Positions 17,021-27,006 of a stretch of 64,000 nucleotides of DNA are shown here, piece by piece (the stretch's first letter is position 1; each line of letters starts with the position of its first letter). A model generated the notes under the pieces. It was not told the origin of the DNA and did no database searches. It was given only the letters and a program-made list of their open reading frames with translations. A program made the translations under genes and the position numbers. The stretch comes from Segetibacter koreensis DSM 18137 (GTDB taxonomy: Bacteria > Bacteroidota > Bacteroidia > Chitinophagales > Chitinophagaceae): the NCBI RefSeq assembly GCF_000374045.1, contig NZ_KB893326.1, positions 151,594 through 215,593 of the forward strand, in the 5' to 3' direction.

Positions 17021-19369
17021 ATGAAGCAAATTTTTTTATCGATTATTCTTTTTCAAACTTTTCTGTGTTGTACGGGCCAAACCAATTTTTATGTCGCTGT
17101 CAATGGAAACGATAATAATGCAGGAACTTTAAATAAACCTTTTAAAACAATTGAAACTGCATTAGATAAAGTAGGTATCGCAAAAGAAAATAAAGTGAGA
17201 ATATGGTTAAGGAGCGGCAGGTATGGTTTAAGTAAGACACTAGAGATTACAGCGGAATTACTGAAGGATCGTCAATTGCAAATTTTGCCTTATAATAATG
17301 AACAGGTAACAATTAGCGGCGCTGTAAAAATAAATCCGGAATGGAAAACGTATAAGGGGCAGATATTACAGGCATCAATTGACACGAGATTTTCTATTGA
17401 TCGCTTATTGTGTAATGGAACGCCTTTGAATATGGCTCGCTATCCCAATTTTGATAGCTCAATTCGTGTTTTTAATGGCTGGGCGGCGGACGCAATAAGT
17501 CCTCAGCGTGTTAAGAATTGGTCCCATCCTGAAGGTGGCTATCTACATGCTTTACACCAGGCTGAATGGGGTGATTTTCATTACAGGATTACGGGTAAAA
17601 CGGACAGGGATAGTTTATCGCTTGAAGGTGGCTGGCAAAATAACCGTCCGGCTCCTATGCACAAAGAGTATCGTTTTGTTGAAAATATTTTTGAAGAACT
17701 AGATGCGCCGGGAGAATGGTATTATAATGCATCATCCGGTATCTTATATTTATATCCACCGAGGGGAGTGAACTTACATACAGCATTGTTTGAACGTTCT
17801 GTGCTGGATAATATTATTCGAATAAAAGGTACTGAGCAAAAGCCAGTGTCAAATGTTACTATTAAAGGCATCACTTTTACGGGTACTAATCGCACGTTTA
17901 TGCTTACAAAAGAGCGGCTGCTTCGTACCGACTGGACCATTTATCGGGGTGGTGCTGTAATAACTGAAGGTGTAAAAAACATCAACATCAGCAATTGTAC
18001 TTTTAATGCTTTAGGTGGTCATGCAATCTTTGTCAGTAAATACAACCGAAACGTTTTAATCGAGCATAATTACATTCATAATATTGGTGGTAATGCAATA
18101 GCGTTTGTGGGAGATACTGCCGCGGTTCGGTCTCCGGCTTTTGGTTATGAATCCTTTGTTCCTCTTGATAAAATGGACATGACGCCCGGCCCTAAAACAA
18201 ATAATTATCCTGCAGCATGCAAAGCATATGATAACCTCATTCATACAATCGGCACCGTAGAAAAACAGGTAGCAGGAGTGGAAATAGACATGGCAATGAA
18301 TATAACTGTTAGCCATAATACGATATACCATGTTCCCCGGGCCGGCATTAACGTGGGCGATGGTTGCTGGGGTGGCCACATGATTGAGTTCAACGATGTT
18401 TTTAATACTGTACTCGAAACTGGCGATCATGGTGCTTATAATTCGTGGGGAAGGGACCGATACTGGTTGCCTTCTATAAGCGCTGTTGACAGCAATGTTG
18501 AGAAGTTTCCTGATCTTCCATTACTCGACGTTATTAAACCCATAACCCTTCGTAATAATCGTTTCTATTGTGCACATGGATGGGATATTGACCTCGATGA
18601 CGGCAGTAGCAACTACCGTATTTACAATAATCTATGTCTTAATGGTGGATTGAAACTTCGTGAAGGTTATTATCGTGTCGTAGAAAATAATATTGTTGTC
18701 AACAATACTTTTCATCCACATGTCTGGTATACCGGAAGCATGGATGTGTTTGCGCATAATATTGTTACTGCAGAATATGCCCCTATCAGGATTTCTGTCT
18801 GGGGAAAAGAGGTTGATCATAATTTTTTTATACAAAAGACAGCTCTTGCAGCAGCACAAAAAAAGGGAACAGATGAGCATAGTCTCCAGGGTAACCCCCA
18901 ATTTGTTGATGACGCAGGCGGTGATTTTAGGGTTATGCCAACATCAAAGGCATTATCGATTGGATTTAAAAATTTCCCGATGAATGACTTTGGTGTAGTA
19001 AGTTCTTCATTAAAGCAAAAGGCACAAAAGGCGCCGATAGCAGGTGTACGAACCTTAGCTGTTGAGAAGAAGGGATTGTCGACAGAATGGCTTGGGGCAA
19101 TAATTAAAAATGTCGAAACGCCAGGTGAACAATCTGCCTCTGGACTGCCCGATAAAGAAGGGGTCTTGATAGTAAAGGTAAGCCGGGGAAGCTTTGCTGA
19201 AAAAAGCGGATTGGAAGCCGGTGATGTGATAAGGGAAATTAATGGAAAGCCTGTGGCAAACGTGGCAGAAATGCTAAACAGTATTCAGGTTATTATGTGG
19301 CAGGGAGGAGCACAGGCAGCGGTTTTACATAACCAGCAAATGAAGAATGTACAATTGCATTTTAAATAA
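17021..19369 (+). CDS. Secreted right-handed beta-helix protein with C-terminal PDZ domain
   Basis: A 782-residue protein. A signal peptide ends near residue 20 (FLCCTGQ). Then comes the sequence FYVAVNGNDNNAGTLNKPFK, the usual opening of secreted parallel beta-helix proteins (PL/GH-like), and repeated N-rich turns through ~600 (ITFTGTN, NISNCTF, VLIEHNYIHNIGGNAI). From about 690 a PDZ domain is visible (GVLIVKVSRGSFAEKSGLEAGDVIREINGKP). The helix part may bind or cleave a polysaccharide, as in pectate lyases or related GH families, but I see no assignable catalytic residues. The PDZ fusion is uncommon and may bind a protein tail or help oligomerise. Confidence 0.8.
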   Translation: MKQIFLSIILFQTFLCCTGQTNFYVAVNGNDNNAGTLNKPFKTIETALDKVGIAKENKVRIWLRSGRYGLSKTLEITAELLKDRQLQILPYNNEQVTISGAVKINPEWKTYKGQILQASIDTRFSIDRLLCNGTPLNMARYPNFDSSIRVFNGWAADAISPQRVKNWSHPEGGYLHALHQAEWGDFHYRITGKTDRDSLSLEGGWQNNRPAPMHKEYRFVENIFEELDAPGEWYYNASSGILYLYPPRGVNLHTALFERSVLDNIIRIKGTEQKPVSNVTIKGITFTGTNRTFMLTKERLLRTDWTIYRGGAVITEGVKNINISNCTFNALGGHAIFVSKYNRNVLIEHNYIHNIGGNAIAFVGDTAAVRSPAFGYESFVPLDKMDMTPGPKTNNYPAACKAYDNLIHTIGTVEKQVAGVEIDMAMNITVSHNTIYHVPRAGINVGDGCWGGHMIEFNDVFNTVLETGDHGAYNSWGRDRYWLPSISAVDSNVEKFPDLPLLDVIKPITLRNNRFYCAHGWDIDLDDGSSNYRIYNNLCLNGGLKLREGYYRVVENNIVVNNTFHPHVWYTGSMDVFAHNIVTAEYAPIRISVWGKEVDHNFFIQKTALAAAQKKGTDEHSLQGNPQFVDDAGGDFRVMPTSKALSIGFKNFPMNDFGVVSSSLKQKAQKAPIAGVRTLAVEKKGLSTEWLGAIIKNVETPGEQSASGLPDKEGVLIVKVSRGSFAEKSGLEAGDVIREINGKPVANVAEMLNSIQVIMWQGGAQAAVLHNQQMKNVQLHFK

Positions 19370-19695
19370 TTTGAGAGTAATTATAACACAAGTATTAATT
19401 ATAAAACAAATGATCTACTCTGGAAATTTTTTTATTTTTGTGTTCTCCCCACACCAATAAAGACTGTTTTAACAGATGCTGAATCTGTTTCCGAAATATA
19501 ACATCTCAAAACGGTAATATTTTGACCAATAACAATTTGGCTAATGCAAATAAAAAGAGGTTACATTATTGGTAATTCCGTTTTACCTGACCATTAACCA
19601 TTACTGGTTTTCTTTTAATTTTTTCTACTCACATAAACGCAAAGGGTGAATTTGTAAAAAAGATAGTTAAATAATAAAAATTATCAAATTTTTAG

Positions 19696-19707
19696 GAAAT
19701 CGATTTC
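19696..19707. promoter_or_regulatory. LacI-type operator, copy 2 (susC promoter)
   Basis: Perfect palindrome GAAATCGATTTC, identical to the copy at 11691, 7 bp upstream of the TATTTTTG box. Confidence 0.7.
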
Positions 19708-19714
19708 GAAACTA

Positions 19715-19722
19715 TATTTTTG
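19715..19722 (+). promoter_or_regulatory. Candidate -7 box, susC promoter
   Basis: TATTTTTG fits TAnnTTTG and is 64 bp before the susC start codon. Confidence 0.55.
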
Positions 19723-19786
19723 ATTATTCGATTGCTGTTTAACAGGACAATCATATCCACTATTTTCCAAACCTCAAAGCATTGCT

Positions 19787-22700
19787 ATGACGAACTGCTC
19801 TCTGCGTGAAACCTGTTTTTCTTTTAAAGCGGGTATTAGGCCTAAAAGCCTTAAACTTCTTTTTCTTGTTATTTTCAGTATTTTTTCATCCGTTGTTTTT
19901 GCACAACACGTTATTACAGGCAGAGTCTCAGTTGGAGATACTGCTTTAACTGGTGCTACGGTGCAGGTAAAGGGATCGAATACCGCTACCCAGACCGATG
20001 CCAATGGAAGTTTTACAATCAATGCTCCATCTAATGCCACACTTGTGGTTAGCTCTGTTGGATACGTAACCCAGGAAGCAAAAGTAGGGGGGCGTTCTAC
20101 AATTAATATTTCATTACAATCTGCTACATCACTTATGAGTGAAGTTGTAGTTGTAGGATATGGAACACAGGCAAAAAGAAAGTTAACAAGTGCTGTAGTA
20201 ACGGTTTCAGGCGAGGAACTGAACAAACGAGTAGCAACAAATCCAACTACTTTACTGCAGGGCCAGATGCCGGGATTGCAGGTAATACAAGGATCAGGTG
20301 AGCCAGGCAATGAAGGCGTAAGTTTTCGGGTAAGGGGTATAAGCACATTTAGCGGAGCCGGAAATGACCCTCTTGTAATTATAGATGGTTTGCCAGGTAG
20401 TCTTACCGTTCTTAACCCCAATGATATTGAATCTGTGAGTCTTTTAAAAGACGCAGCCTCGGCAGCTATTTATGGCTCAAGAGGTGCCAACGGGGTAATC
20501 GTGGTAAAAACAAAAAAAGGAAAAGCAGGAGGATTTTCACTACAGTATAATTATAACCTGGGAATTTCCAACCCTACGAGCCTTCCCGATGTTGTCAGCA
20601 ATTCTGCAGAATATATGGAGTTGTCCAACGAAGCTTATACTAATTCTGGCCGCGCTCCTTTATATACCCAGGCTCAGATCGACTTATATAGAAATGCAAC
20701 CGACAGGGTTAAATATCCAAATCATAAGTGGCTCAATGATCTTTTTAAGACTGCTTATACCAATAACCATTATTTAAACCTTAGTGGTGGCAGGGAAAAT
20801 ACCAATTACAGCCTCGGTATCGGAATTACCGACCAACCAGGAACTATGATTGGTTTTGAATACAAAAAATACACAATGGACTTAGGTTTATCCTCTAAAG
20901 TAAATAAGCGAGTGACTATTGGCACAAATGTGCAGATGCGGTATGGAGATAGAAAATATCCGCCCCAGGGAGCTGGCGATATGTTCTTGTCTACCCTGGC
21001 TCAATCACCGCTTTATCCACCAAAGTCTCCTGATGGCCGATGGATAAAAAGGGCTTACCCTAATGAACAGGGAAATAAGAACACTGTAGCAATAGTGGGG
21101 GAAGATGTGAGGGTAAGATCCTACGATTATTACTTGCAGGGTAATCTCTCAATGGATATAGAAATTGTCAAGGGATTAACTTGGGAAAACAGGGCAGGAG
21201 CTAATTATGATTCCTATAAATCCAATGATTTCAGGCCGGTGGTACAGACCTATTATTATAATGACATGAGCTCTGCGGGGCTTCTGGATGTTGGAACGCC
21301 GGGCTTAAATGTTGGAAGAACTGATAATATTTACACAGTTTATTATAGCCAGTTAAACTTTAAAAGAACTTTTGGTGATCATACTCTTTCTGCATTTGGT
21401 GGCTATCAACAGGAGCATAACCAGGGAAGTAGCCTTAATGCAGGTCGGACCCAATTTACAACGAACTTATTGAGAGAACTGAACGCTGGTCCAAGTAATG
21501 GAATGACTAACAGCGGTACATCTTCAGAATGGGCAATCCGTTCATTTTACGGAAATCTTAATTACGATTTCCAGGATAAATACCTTTTTGGTACGAGTGT
21601 CCGTTATGATGGTACTTCGCGTTTACCTAAAGATACAAGATGGGGTTTGTTTTATTCGTTTTCCGGGGCATGGAGAATTTCAAAAGAAGCTTTTTTGCAG
21701 GATGTGCGCTGGCTGAATGATTTAAAAATAAGGGGATCATGGGGACAACTTGGTAATCAGAATATTGGTACTTATCCCTACCAGTCTACTTTGAATAACA
21801 GGGACTATGCATTTGGTGGTTCAGTGTCTCCAGGCTATTCTGCAAGCACATTAGTTGATCCTAGTTTAACATGGGAAACAACAAGAGTTTTAGATATAGG
21901 AATGGATCTTTCAGCTTTTAGCAACAAATTATCAATCACTGCCGATTGGTTCAACAAATACACTTTTGATATTCTTCGGGGTTCGCAAGTACCGCTGTGG
22001 TTGGGTTTAAACGCGCCGACAATTAATAATGGCGCTGTAAGAAACAAGGGATTAGAGATTAATGCGCAATACAGGGACAGAATTAGTAAGAATTTTTCTT
22101 ATAGCATCGGGGTTAATTTTCAGAAGTATAAAAATATACTCGAATCATATGGTAAAACCGAGATTGGTAATACAACCATACGGGAGGAAAGACACCCGCT
22201 TGATGAATATTACATGTACGTATGGGACGGTATTTTTCAAAGCCAGGAGGAAATTGACAAATCACCCAAACAACCGGTAACTCCAACACCGGGTGATTTG
22301 AAAATAAGAGACGTAAACGGCGATGGGAATATTGATGACAAAGACCGCAGTTATGTGGGTGGTAAATATCCTTCTTACCAGTATGCGGTCAACCTCTCTG
22401 CAGGCTGGAAAAACTTTGATTTCAGCGCACAATTATACGGTTCGCAAGGTCAAAAAATTTACGTCAATGGTTGGGGCATAGAACCATTCCGTCAAGGTTC
22501 TGTTCCCACAACTGATTGGAGAAATCGCTGGACTCCAACCAATCATACCAATACAATGCCTAAGATTTATGTTGCTGATAGTTATGCTCCGGTTCAAAAT
22601 TATGCGTCCACTTACTTTTTAAAAGATGCATCTTTTATGCGTCTGAAAAATGTTCAACTAGGTTATACACTGCGTTCCCACTACATTAATAAGGCAGGGA

Positions 22701-22849
22701 TAAAGTCTGTGAGGGTTTATTTTGCTACAGATAACGTAATAACCTTTAGCAAATTTCCTGGCCTCGATCCTGAGAGAACCAGCGACGGCAACTATGTGAC
22801 TTACCCTCAAATCAGGACTTTTACTTTTGGTGCAAACGTTCAATTTTAA
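19787..22849 (+). CDS. SusC/RagA-type TonB-linked outer membrane transporter
   Basis: A 1020-residue outer membrane protein. A signal peptide ends near residue 40 (SVVFAQ), preceded by an unusually long hydrophilic N-terminus (a later start is possible). Then a carboxypeptidase-D-like regulatory domain (ITGRVSVGDTALTGATV), a TonB-box region (EVVVVGYGTQ), the plug (RVRGISTF, PLVIIDGLPG, AAIYGSRGANGVIVV) and a C-terminal beta-barrel ending in F. It imports oligosaccharides using TonB energy together with the SusD partner 19 bp downstream. No anti-sigma-interacting STN domain is seen, which fits control by the LacI protein. Confidence 0.95.
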   Translation: MTNCSLRETCFSFKAGIRPKSLKLLFLVIFSIFSSVVFAQHVITGRVSVGDTALTGATVQVKGSNTATQTDANGSFTINAPSNATLVVSSVGYVTQEAKVGGRSTINISLQSATSLMSEVVVVGYGTQAKRKLTSAVVTVSGEELNKRVATNPTTLLQGQMPGLQVIQGSGEPGNEGVSFRVRGISTFSGAGNDPLVIIDGLPGSLTVLNPNDIESVSLLKDAASAAIYGSRGANGVIVVKTKKGKAGGFSLQYNYNLGISNPTSLPDVVSNSAEYMELSNEAYTNSGRAPLYTQAQIDLYRNATDRVKYPNHKWLNDLFKTAYTNNHYLNLSGGRENTNYSLGIGITDQPGTMIGFEYKKYTMDLGLSSKVNKRVTIGTNVQMRYGDRKYPPQGAGDMFLSTLAQSPLYPPKSPDGRWIKRAYPNEQGNKNTVAIVGEDVRVRSYDYYLQGNLSMDIEIVKGLTWENRAGANYDSYKSNDFRPVVQTYYYNDMSSAGLLDVGTPGLNVGRTDNIYTVYYSQLNFKRTFGDHTLSAFGGYQQEHNQGSSLNAGRTQFTTNLLRELNAGPSNGMTNSGTSSEWAIRSFYGNLNYDFQDKYLFGTSVRYDGTSRLPKDTRWGLFYSFSGAWRISKEAFLQDVRWLNDLKIRGSWGQLGNQNIGTYPYQSTLNNRDYAFGGSVSPGYSASTLVDPSLTWETTRVLDIGMDLSAFSNKLSITADWFNKYTFDILRGSQVPLWLGLNAPTINNGAVRNKGLEINAQYRDRISKNFSYSIGVNFQKYKNILESYGKTEIGNTTIREERHPLDEYYMYVWDGIFQSQEEIDKSPKQPVTPTPGDLKIRDVNGDGNIDDKDRSYVGGKYPSYQYAVNLSAGWKNFDFSAQLYGSQGQKIYVNGWGIEPFRQGSVPTTDWRNRWTPTNHTNTMPKIYVADSYAPVQNYASTYFLKDASFMRLKNVQLGYTLRSHYINKAGIKSVRVYFATDNVITFSKFPGLDPERTSDGNYVTYPQIRTFTFGANVQF

Positions 22850-22868
22850 CTATCAAAAATTGTAGAAT

Positions 22869-24368
22869 ATGAAATTCTCATTAAAATATATAATACTTTA
22901 TTCTTTAACATCCTCTATTCTTTTTGTTTCCTGTAAAAAGGACTTGTTAGATGTAAGCCCACCTGACCAGTTATCCACTTCTGTTTTCTGGAAAACAGAG
23001 GCAGACGCAGATCTGGCGCTAACTGGCCTTTACAATTATTTATATGCAAGTGGTGGAGGCTATGCTACTTCCCAGTATACAGTTATGGCATGGGACAATT
23101 TCAGCGATGACTCTTATGGCCAATATGATTATGGTGGAGGTACATCAGCTCTTACCTCAGGTCTCACACCGTTGTCCGGTGGTTTTGTAAATAGTTATTA
23201 TACTAATAATTACCGTGCTATAGCCGCCATCAATTCGTTTCTCGCAAATGTTGATAAAGTGCTCACAGGCGATAAGCTGTCGGTTTACAAAGGTGAAGCC
23301 TATTTCTTAAGAGCCTTCAACTACTTTTGGCTTGCACAGCTTTATGGCAATGTTCCCGTCGTTAAAGCTGATCCGTTTACGCTCGATTATAAAAAAGGAT
23401 TAGCAAAGTCTGAGAGAGCCGAGGTGCTTCAATTTATTGAGAGTGATTTGGATTCTGCTATTGCTGCATTGCCTAATATAACTTACAGCTCAGGTCATGC
23501 GGTAAAAGGTACTGCACAAGGTTATAAAGTAAGAGTATTGCTTTTTGAAAAAAAATATTCAGAAGCTGCCGCACTCGCAAAGCAAGTTATTGACGATAAT
23601 AACTATTCTTTGAACCCTAATTACGCTTCAAATTTTTATAAACCTGATCAAAACTCCAGTAAGGAAATTATGTTTTCGGTAAAATACCAGCTTCCCAACA
23701 TACAACACCAGGATGTCGCGTTAGCTGTACACCTTCAACGCTGGAAGGGGGAGTTGGGCACGCAGGATTTAATAAATGAATATGAAGCAGGAGACCCAAG
23801 AAAGACTATGACATTTTTCTTCGCGGGTGATACTAAAGCCCAGGGTTGGCCGTTTACCGGGGACCTCTCGGTGGCTATGATAGGAAAAGACAGTTGGTTA
23901 AATGGTTATTATACGGTTAAGAAATGGCTGACACCTTCTTTGACAAATCCTGATTATGGCGCTTTAGACGACAATGATTTTGTATTGTTACGTTTGGCGG
24001 ATGTGAAATTGATGTACGCCGAAGCGCAAAACGAAGCGGGAGGCGCAGACGCAACTGTATACCAGCAAGTAAATGAAGTGCGGGCACGTCCGGGAGTAAA
24101 TATGCCGTCTCTGCCTTCAGGGCTATCAAAAGAACAAATGAGAGATCGCATACGACATGAGCGCAGGGTGGAATTTGCAATGGAAGGATTGCGTTATTTT
24201 GATCTTAGACGTTGGGGGATAGCTACTCAAAAGTTAAATGGCTTTGTTCCAAATCCTTTGGTTCCGACTATTAAAACCAAATACGAGGACAAGTATGAGT
24301 TTTGGCCTATTCCTCAAACAGAAATTGATCGCAATGCCCCTGTTCTTGTTCAAAATCCTGGCTATTAA
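22869..24368 (+). CDS. SusD/RagB-type glycan-binding lipoprotein
   Basis: A 499-residue lipoprotein with the lipobox FVSC-KKDLL at about 18-22 and typical SusD segments: AYFLRAFNYFWLAQLYGNVPVV, LADVKLMYAEAQNE and IRHERRVEFAMEGLRYFDLRRWG. It binds the oligosaccharide on the cell surface and closes as a lid on the SusC barrel. It begins 19 bp after susC, and the two are surely one transcript. An attenuator-like hairpin follows at 24460-24505. Confidence 0.95.
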   Translation: MKFSLKYIILYSLTSSILFVSCKKDLLDVSPPDQLSTSVFWKTEADADLALTGLYNYLYASGGGYATSQYTVMAWDNFSDDSYGQYDYGGGTSALTSGLTPLSGGFVNSYYTNNYRAIAAINSFLANVDKVLTGDKLSVYKGEAYFLRAFNYFWLAQLYGNVPVVKADPFTLDYKKGLAKSERAEVLQFIESDLDSAIAALPNITYSSGHAVKGTAQGYKVRVLLFEKKYSEAAALAKQVIDDNNYSLNPNYASNFYKPDQNSSKEIMFSVKYQLPNIQHQDVALAVHLQRWKGELGTQDLINEYEAGDPRKTMTFFFAGDTKAQGWPFTGDLSVAMIGKDSWLNGYYTVKKWLTPSLTNPDYGALDDNDFVLLRLADVKLMYAEAQNEAGGADATVYQQVNEVRARPGVNMPSLPSGLSKEQMRDRIRHERRVEFAMEGLRYFDLRRWGIATQKLNGFVPNPLVPTIKTKYEDKYEFWPIPQTEIDRNAPVLVQNPGY

Positions 24369-24459
24369 ATTCTGCCAGGCGTACAACGCTGAAGAGTAGT
24401 AGAAAGTTATTTTAAAAAAACATTAATATTAGTAGCTCAATACGACAATAAGTAGACTT

Positions 24460-24505
24460 TGCCACGAAAATGAAGAAGCATTTTCTTTATTTCCGTGGCA
24501 TTTTT
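24460..24505 (+). terminator. Terminator or attenuator between susD and the GH95-like gene
   Basis: TGCCACG at 24460-24466 pairs with CGTGGCA at 24494-24500; flanking AAA/TTT and an inner ATG..CAT pairing extend the stem. Five T follow. It could limit readthrough from susCD into the hydrolase gene. Confidence 0.55.
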
Positions 24506-24557
24506 ACAAAAATTGAACTCTCTATCTCATTTTTCAATCCACTTTATCAATTACGAT

Positions 24558-26831
24558 ATGAGGCCAATAATCATCCTTTTAGCTTTAACTATAGCGAGCT
24601 GGTCAGCTTTTTGTCAATCTTCTTTTCATGACCTTCAATTTGACAAACTGGCGAGCCAATGGGATGAAGCTGTTCCTATGGGTAATGGAATGGTTGGCGC
24701 TCTTATCTGGCAAAAGGAAAATAACTTGCGTTTTTCATTAGACAGGGCTGACTTGTGGGATATGCGGCCAATGAAGGGCTTGCATAGAAAGGAGTTTTCT
24801 TATAAATGGATACAAAAGAAAGTACAAGAAAAAGATTACAAACCTGTTCAGAAATATTTTGATGAGCCGTATGATAAAGAACCTGCACCTTCTAAAATTC
24901 CCGGTGGCGCATTGGAGTTTGAAACAAAAAATTGGGGCGATGTTCAGTCCGTTCATCTGTACCTGCAGAATGCTTTATGCGAAGTGAAATGGGCAAATGA
25001 TATTCTTCTAAAAACATTTGTACATGCAACCAAGCCGGTAGGTTGGTTTCGATTTGAAAACGTTTCTACAAATTTTACACCTCAACTGATTGCGCCAAAA
25101 TACCAGGGAGAAGTAAAGGTATCTGGTGACCCGGTAGGTGGTGATGACCTTTCGAGGTTAGGTTATAAACAGGGTAGCATTGTTAAAAAGGACTATAGTA
25201 TTACTTATAACCAGGAGGGCTGGGGTGGGTTTACTTATCAAATAAATGTTCGATGGAAAAAAACGGGTTCTGTCATTGAGGGGGCATGGAGCATCTCTTC
25301 ACATTACCCCAAACAAAAAGCAACTCTTCCTGCATCGACAACTACTTTGCAAACATTACATAAAGGCTACAGCATTGACTTTTCTTCTCATACAAACTGG
25401 TGGAATAATTTCTGGAGCAAATCATCTATAACTGTTCCTGATACCAGCATAGAAAAGCAATGGTACCTGGAGCAGTATAAATTCGGCGCATCGGCAAGAA
25501 GGGGTGCGCCTCCTATTTCACTGCAGGCAGTCTGGACCGCAGATAACGGACGGCTTCCACCATGGAAAGGTGACTATCATCACGACCTCAACACACAACT
25601 AAGTTACTGGCCAGCTTATAGCGGGAATCACCTTAACGAGGCTCTGTCATACTTAGACCACCTCGATGAAAATAAGGCTAATTATAAACGTTATACAAAA
25701 TTGTTTTTTGGTACTGATGGCCTTGCCGTTCCTGGTGTGACCACTCTTGATGGTACTGAAATGGGTGGCTGGATTCAGTACTCCTTATCTCCAACGGTTT
25801 CATCATGGCTGGCGCAGCATTATTACCTGCAATGGCGATATAGTATGGATAGAAATTTTCTGCAGAAGAGGGCATATCCGTGGGTAAAGGATGTTGCAGT
25901 ATTTCTTGAAAAAATAACTACTGTTGACAATAACGGACACCGCAAATTGCCCATCAGTTCAAGTCCGGAAATAAATAATAATAGCCTGGAAGCATGGTTT
26001 GATAAGAATACCAATTACGACCTTTCTTTAATGAAATTTACTTTCCAGGCGGCAGCGGAACTTGCTTCTGAATTGGGATTAAATAATGAAGCAAAGCACT
26101 GGAAAGAAATATATGAACAATTTGAAGATTTTGCTTTAACAAAAAACAACGAGTTGATGTTTGCGCCGAGCTTGCCATACAATCAATCGCATCGCCATTT
26201 TTCACATGCAATGGCAATACATCCGCTGGGATTAATAAAATGGGAAGACGGCAAAAATGAACAAAATATCATAACAAACACTATTCACTTATTAGATAGC
26301 ATAGGTCCGGCTAATTGGTGTGGTTATTCCTATTCCTGGCTTGCAAATATGAAGGCACGAGCGAAAGACGGAGAGGGTGCTGCGAAAGATTTGCAGGTAT
26401 TTATAAAAGCGTTTTGTTCGATTAATAGTTTTCATCTTAATGGTGATCAAACGAAATCAGGATATTCAAACTTTACGTATCGCCCTTTTACACTTGAAGG
26501 GAATTTTGCTTTTGCTTCCGGTTTGCAGGAAATGCTGCTACAGAGCTATGCCGGTTTTATTGAAATTATGCCTGCTATTCCTGCTGAATGGAATAATGTT
26601 AATTTTGAAAATCTACGTGCAGAGGGAGCATTTTTAGTGTCAGTTAAAAAAGCATCGGGAGTAATCAACGAAGTGAAAGTTGTTGCAGAAAAAGGAGGAA
26701 GCACTAAACTCAAGATTCCTTTTACAACCTGGACTGTTACTACAAACAAAGGCATAGAGATAAAGAAGGCAGGAGACTTTTTAGAATTAACATGTAAGCC
26801 AAATGGTGTAATTATTTTAAAAGGGGGGTAA
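24558..26831 (+). CDS. GH95-like glycoside hydrolase with substituted catalytic residues
   Basis: About 757 residues from the ATG at 24558, which gives a signal peptide ending in FCQ; an upstream ATG at 24495 would put 21 odd residues before it. Layout follows GH95: N-terminal beta-sandwich (AVPMGNGMVGALIW at 38-51), an (alpha/alpha)6 barrel and a C-terminal beta domain. Counterparts of the GH95 catalytic set are D343 and N345 in HHDLNTQLSYW (usually N-x-N), E471 in SSSPE (general acid) and E647 in TLEGNF (usually DGNF with catalytic Asp). Two of four positions are thus changed. It may be an alpha-fucosidase/galactosidase with altered specificity or a separate GH95-like clan. Confidence 0.8.
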   Translation: MRPIIILLALTIASWSAFCQSSFHDLQFDKLASQWDEAVPMGNGMVGALIWQKENNLRFSLDRADLWDMRPMKGLHRKEFSYKWIQKKVQEKDYKPVQKYFDEPYDKEPAPSKIPGGALEFETKNWGDVQSVHLYLQNALCEVKWANDILLKTFVHATKPVGWFRFENVSTNFTPQLIAPKYQGEVKVSGDPVGGDDLSRLGYKQGSIVKKDYSITYNQEGWGGFTYQINVRWKKTGSVIEGAWSISSHYPKQKATLPASTTTLQTLHKGYSIDFSSHTNWWNNFWSKSSITVPDTSIEKQWYLEQYKFGASARRGAPPISLQAVWTADNGRLPPWKGDYHHDLNTQLSYWPAYSGNHLNEALSYLDHLDENKANYKRYTKLFFGTDGLAVPGVTTLDGTEMGGWIQYSLSPTVSSWLAQHYYLQWRYSMDRNFLQKRAYPWVKDVAVFLEKITTVDNNGHRKLPISSSPEINNNSLEAWFDKNTNYDLSLMKFTFQAAAELASELGLNNEAKHWKEIYEQFEDFALTKNNELMFAPSLPYNQSHRHFSHAMAIHPLGLIKWEDGKNEQNIITNTIHLLDSIGPANWCGYSYSWLANMKARAKDGEGAAKDLQVFIKAFCSINSFHLNGDQTKSGYSNFTYRPFTLEGNFAFASGLQEMLLQSYAGFIEIMPAIPAEWNNVNFENLRAEGAFLVSVKKASGVINEVKVVAEKGGSTKLKIPFTTWTVTTNKGIEIKKAGDFLELTCKPNGVIILKGG

Positions 26832-27006
26832 GTAAATTTAGTAATTACATCAAAGCTTGAATGGCAAGCAATTTTAACAAGCAGGAATAAAAGCCATAAG
26901 AATAGGTGTAGCACGTATCTTAAAATAAACTAGTTTTTAATCTTGTAAACTATTATTGCAGCACTTTACCGTCTTCAGCTCTTCGAAAAAAACTTATTCG
27001 AGTACC

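Larger units (their letters stand above)
19370..19786. other. Leader/intergenic region before susC
   Basis: 417 bases without a gene. The right part has the operator at 19696 and the TATTTTTG box at 19715; nothing else was recognised. Confidence 0.5.
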
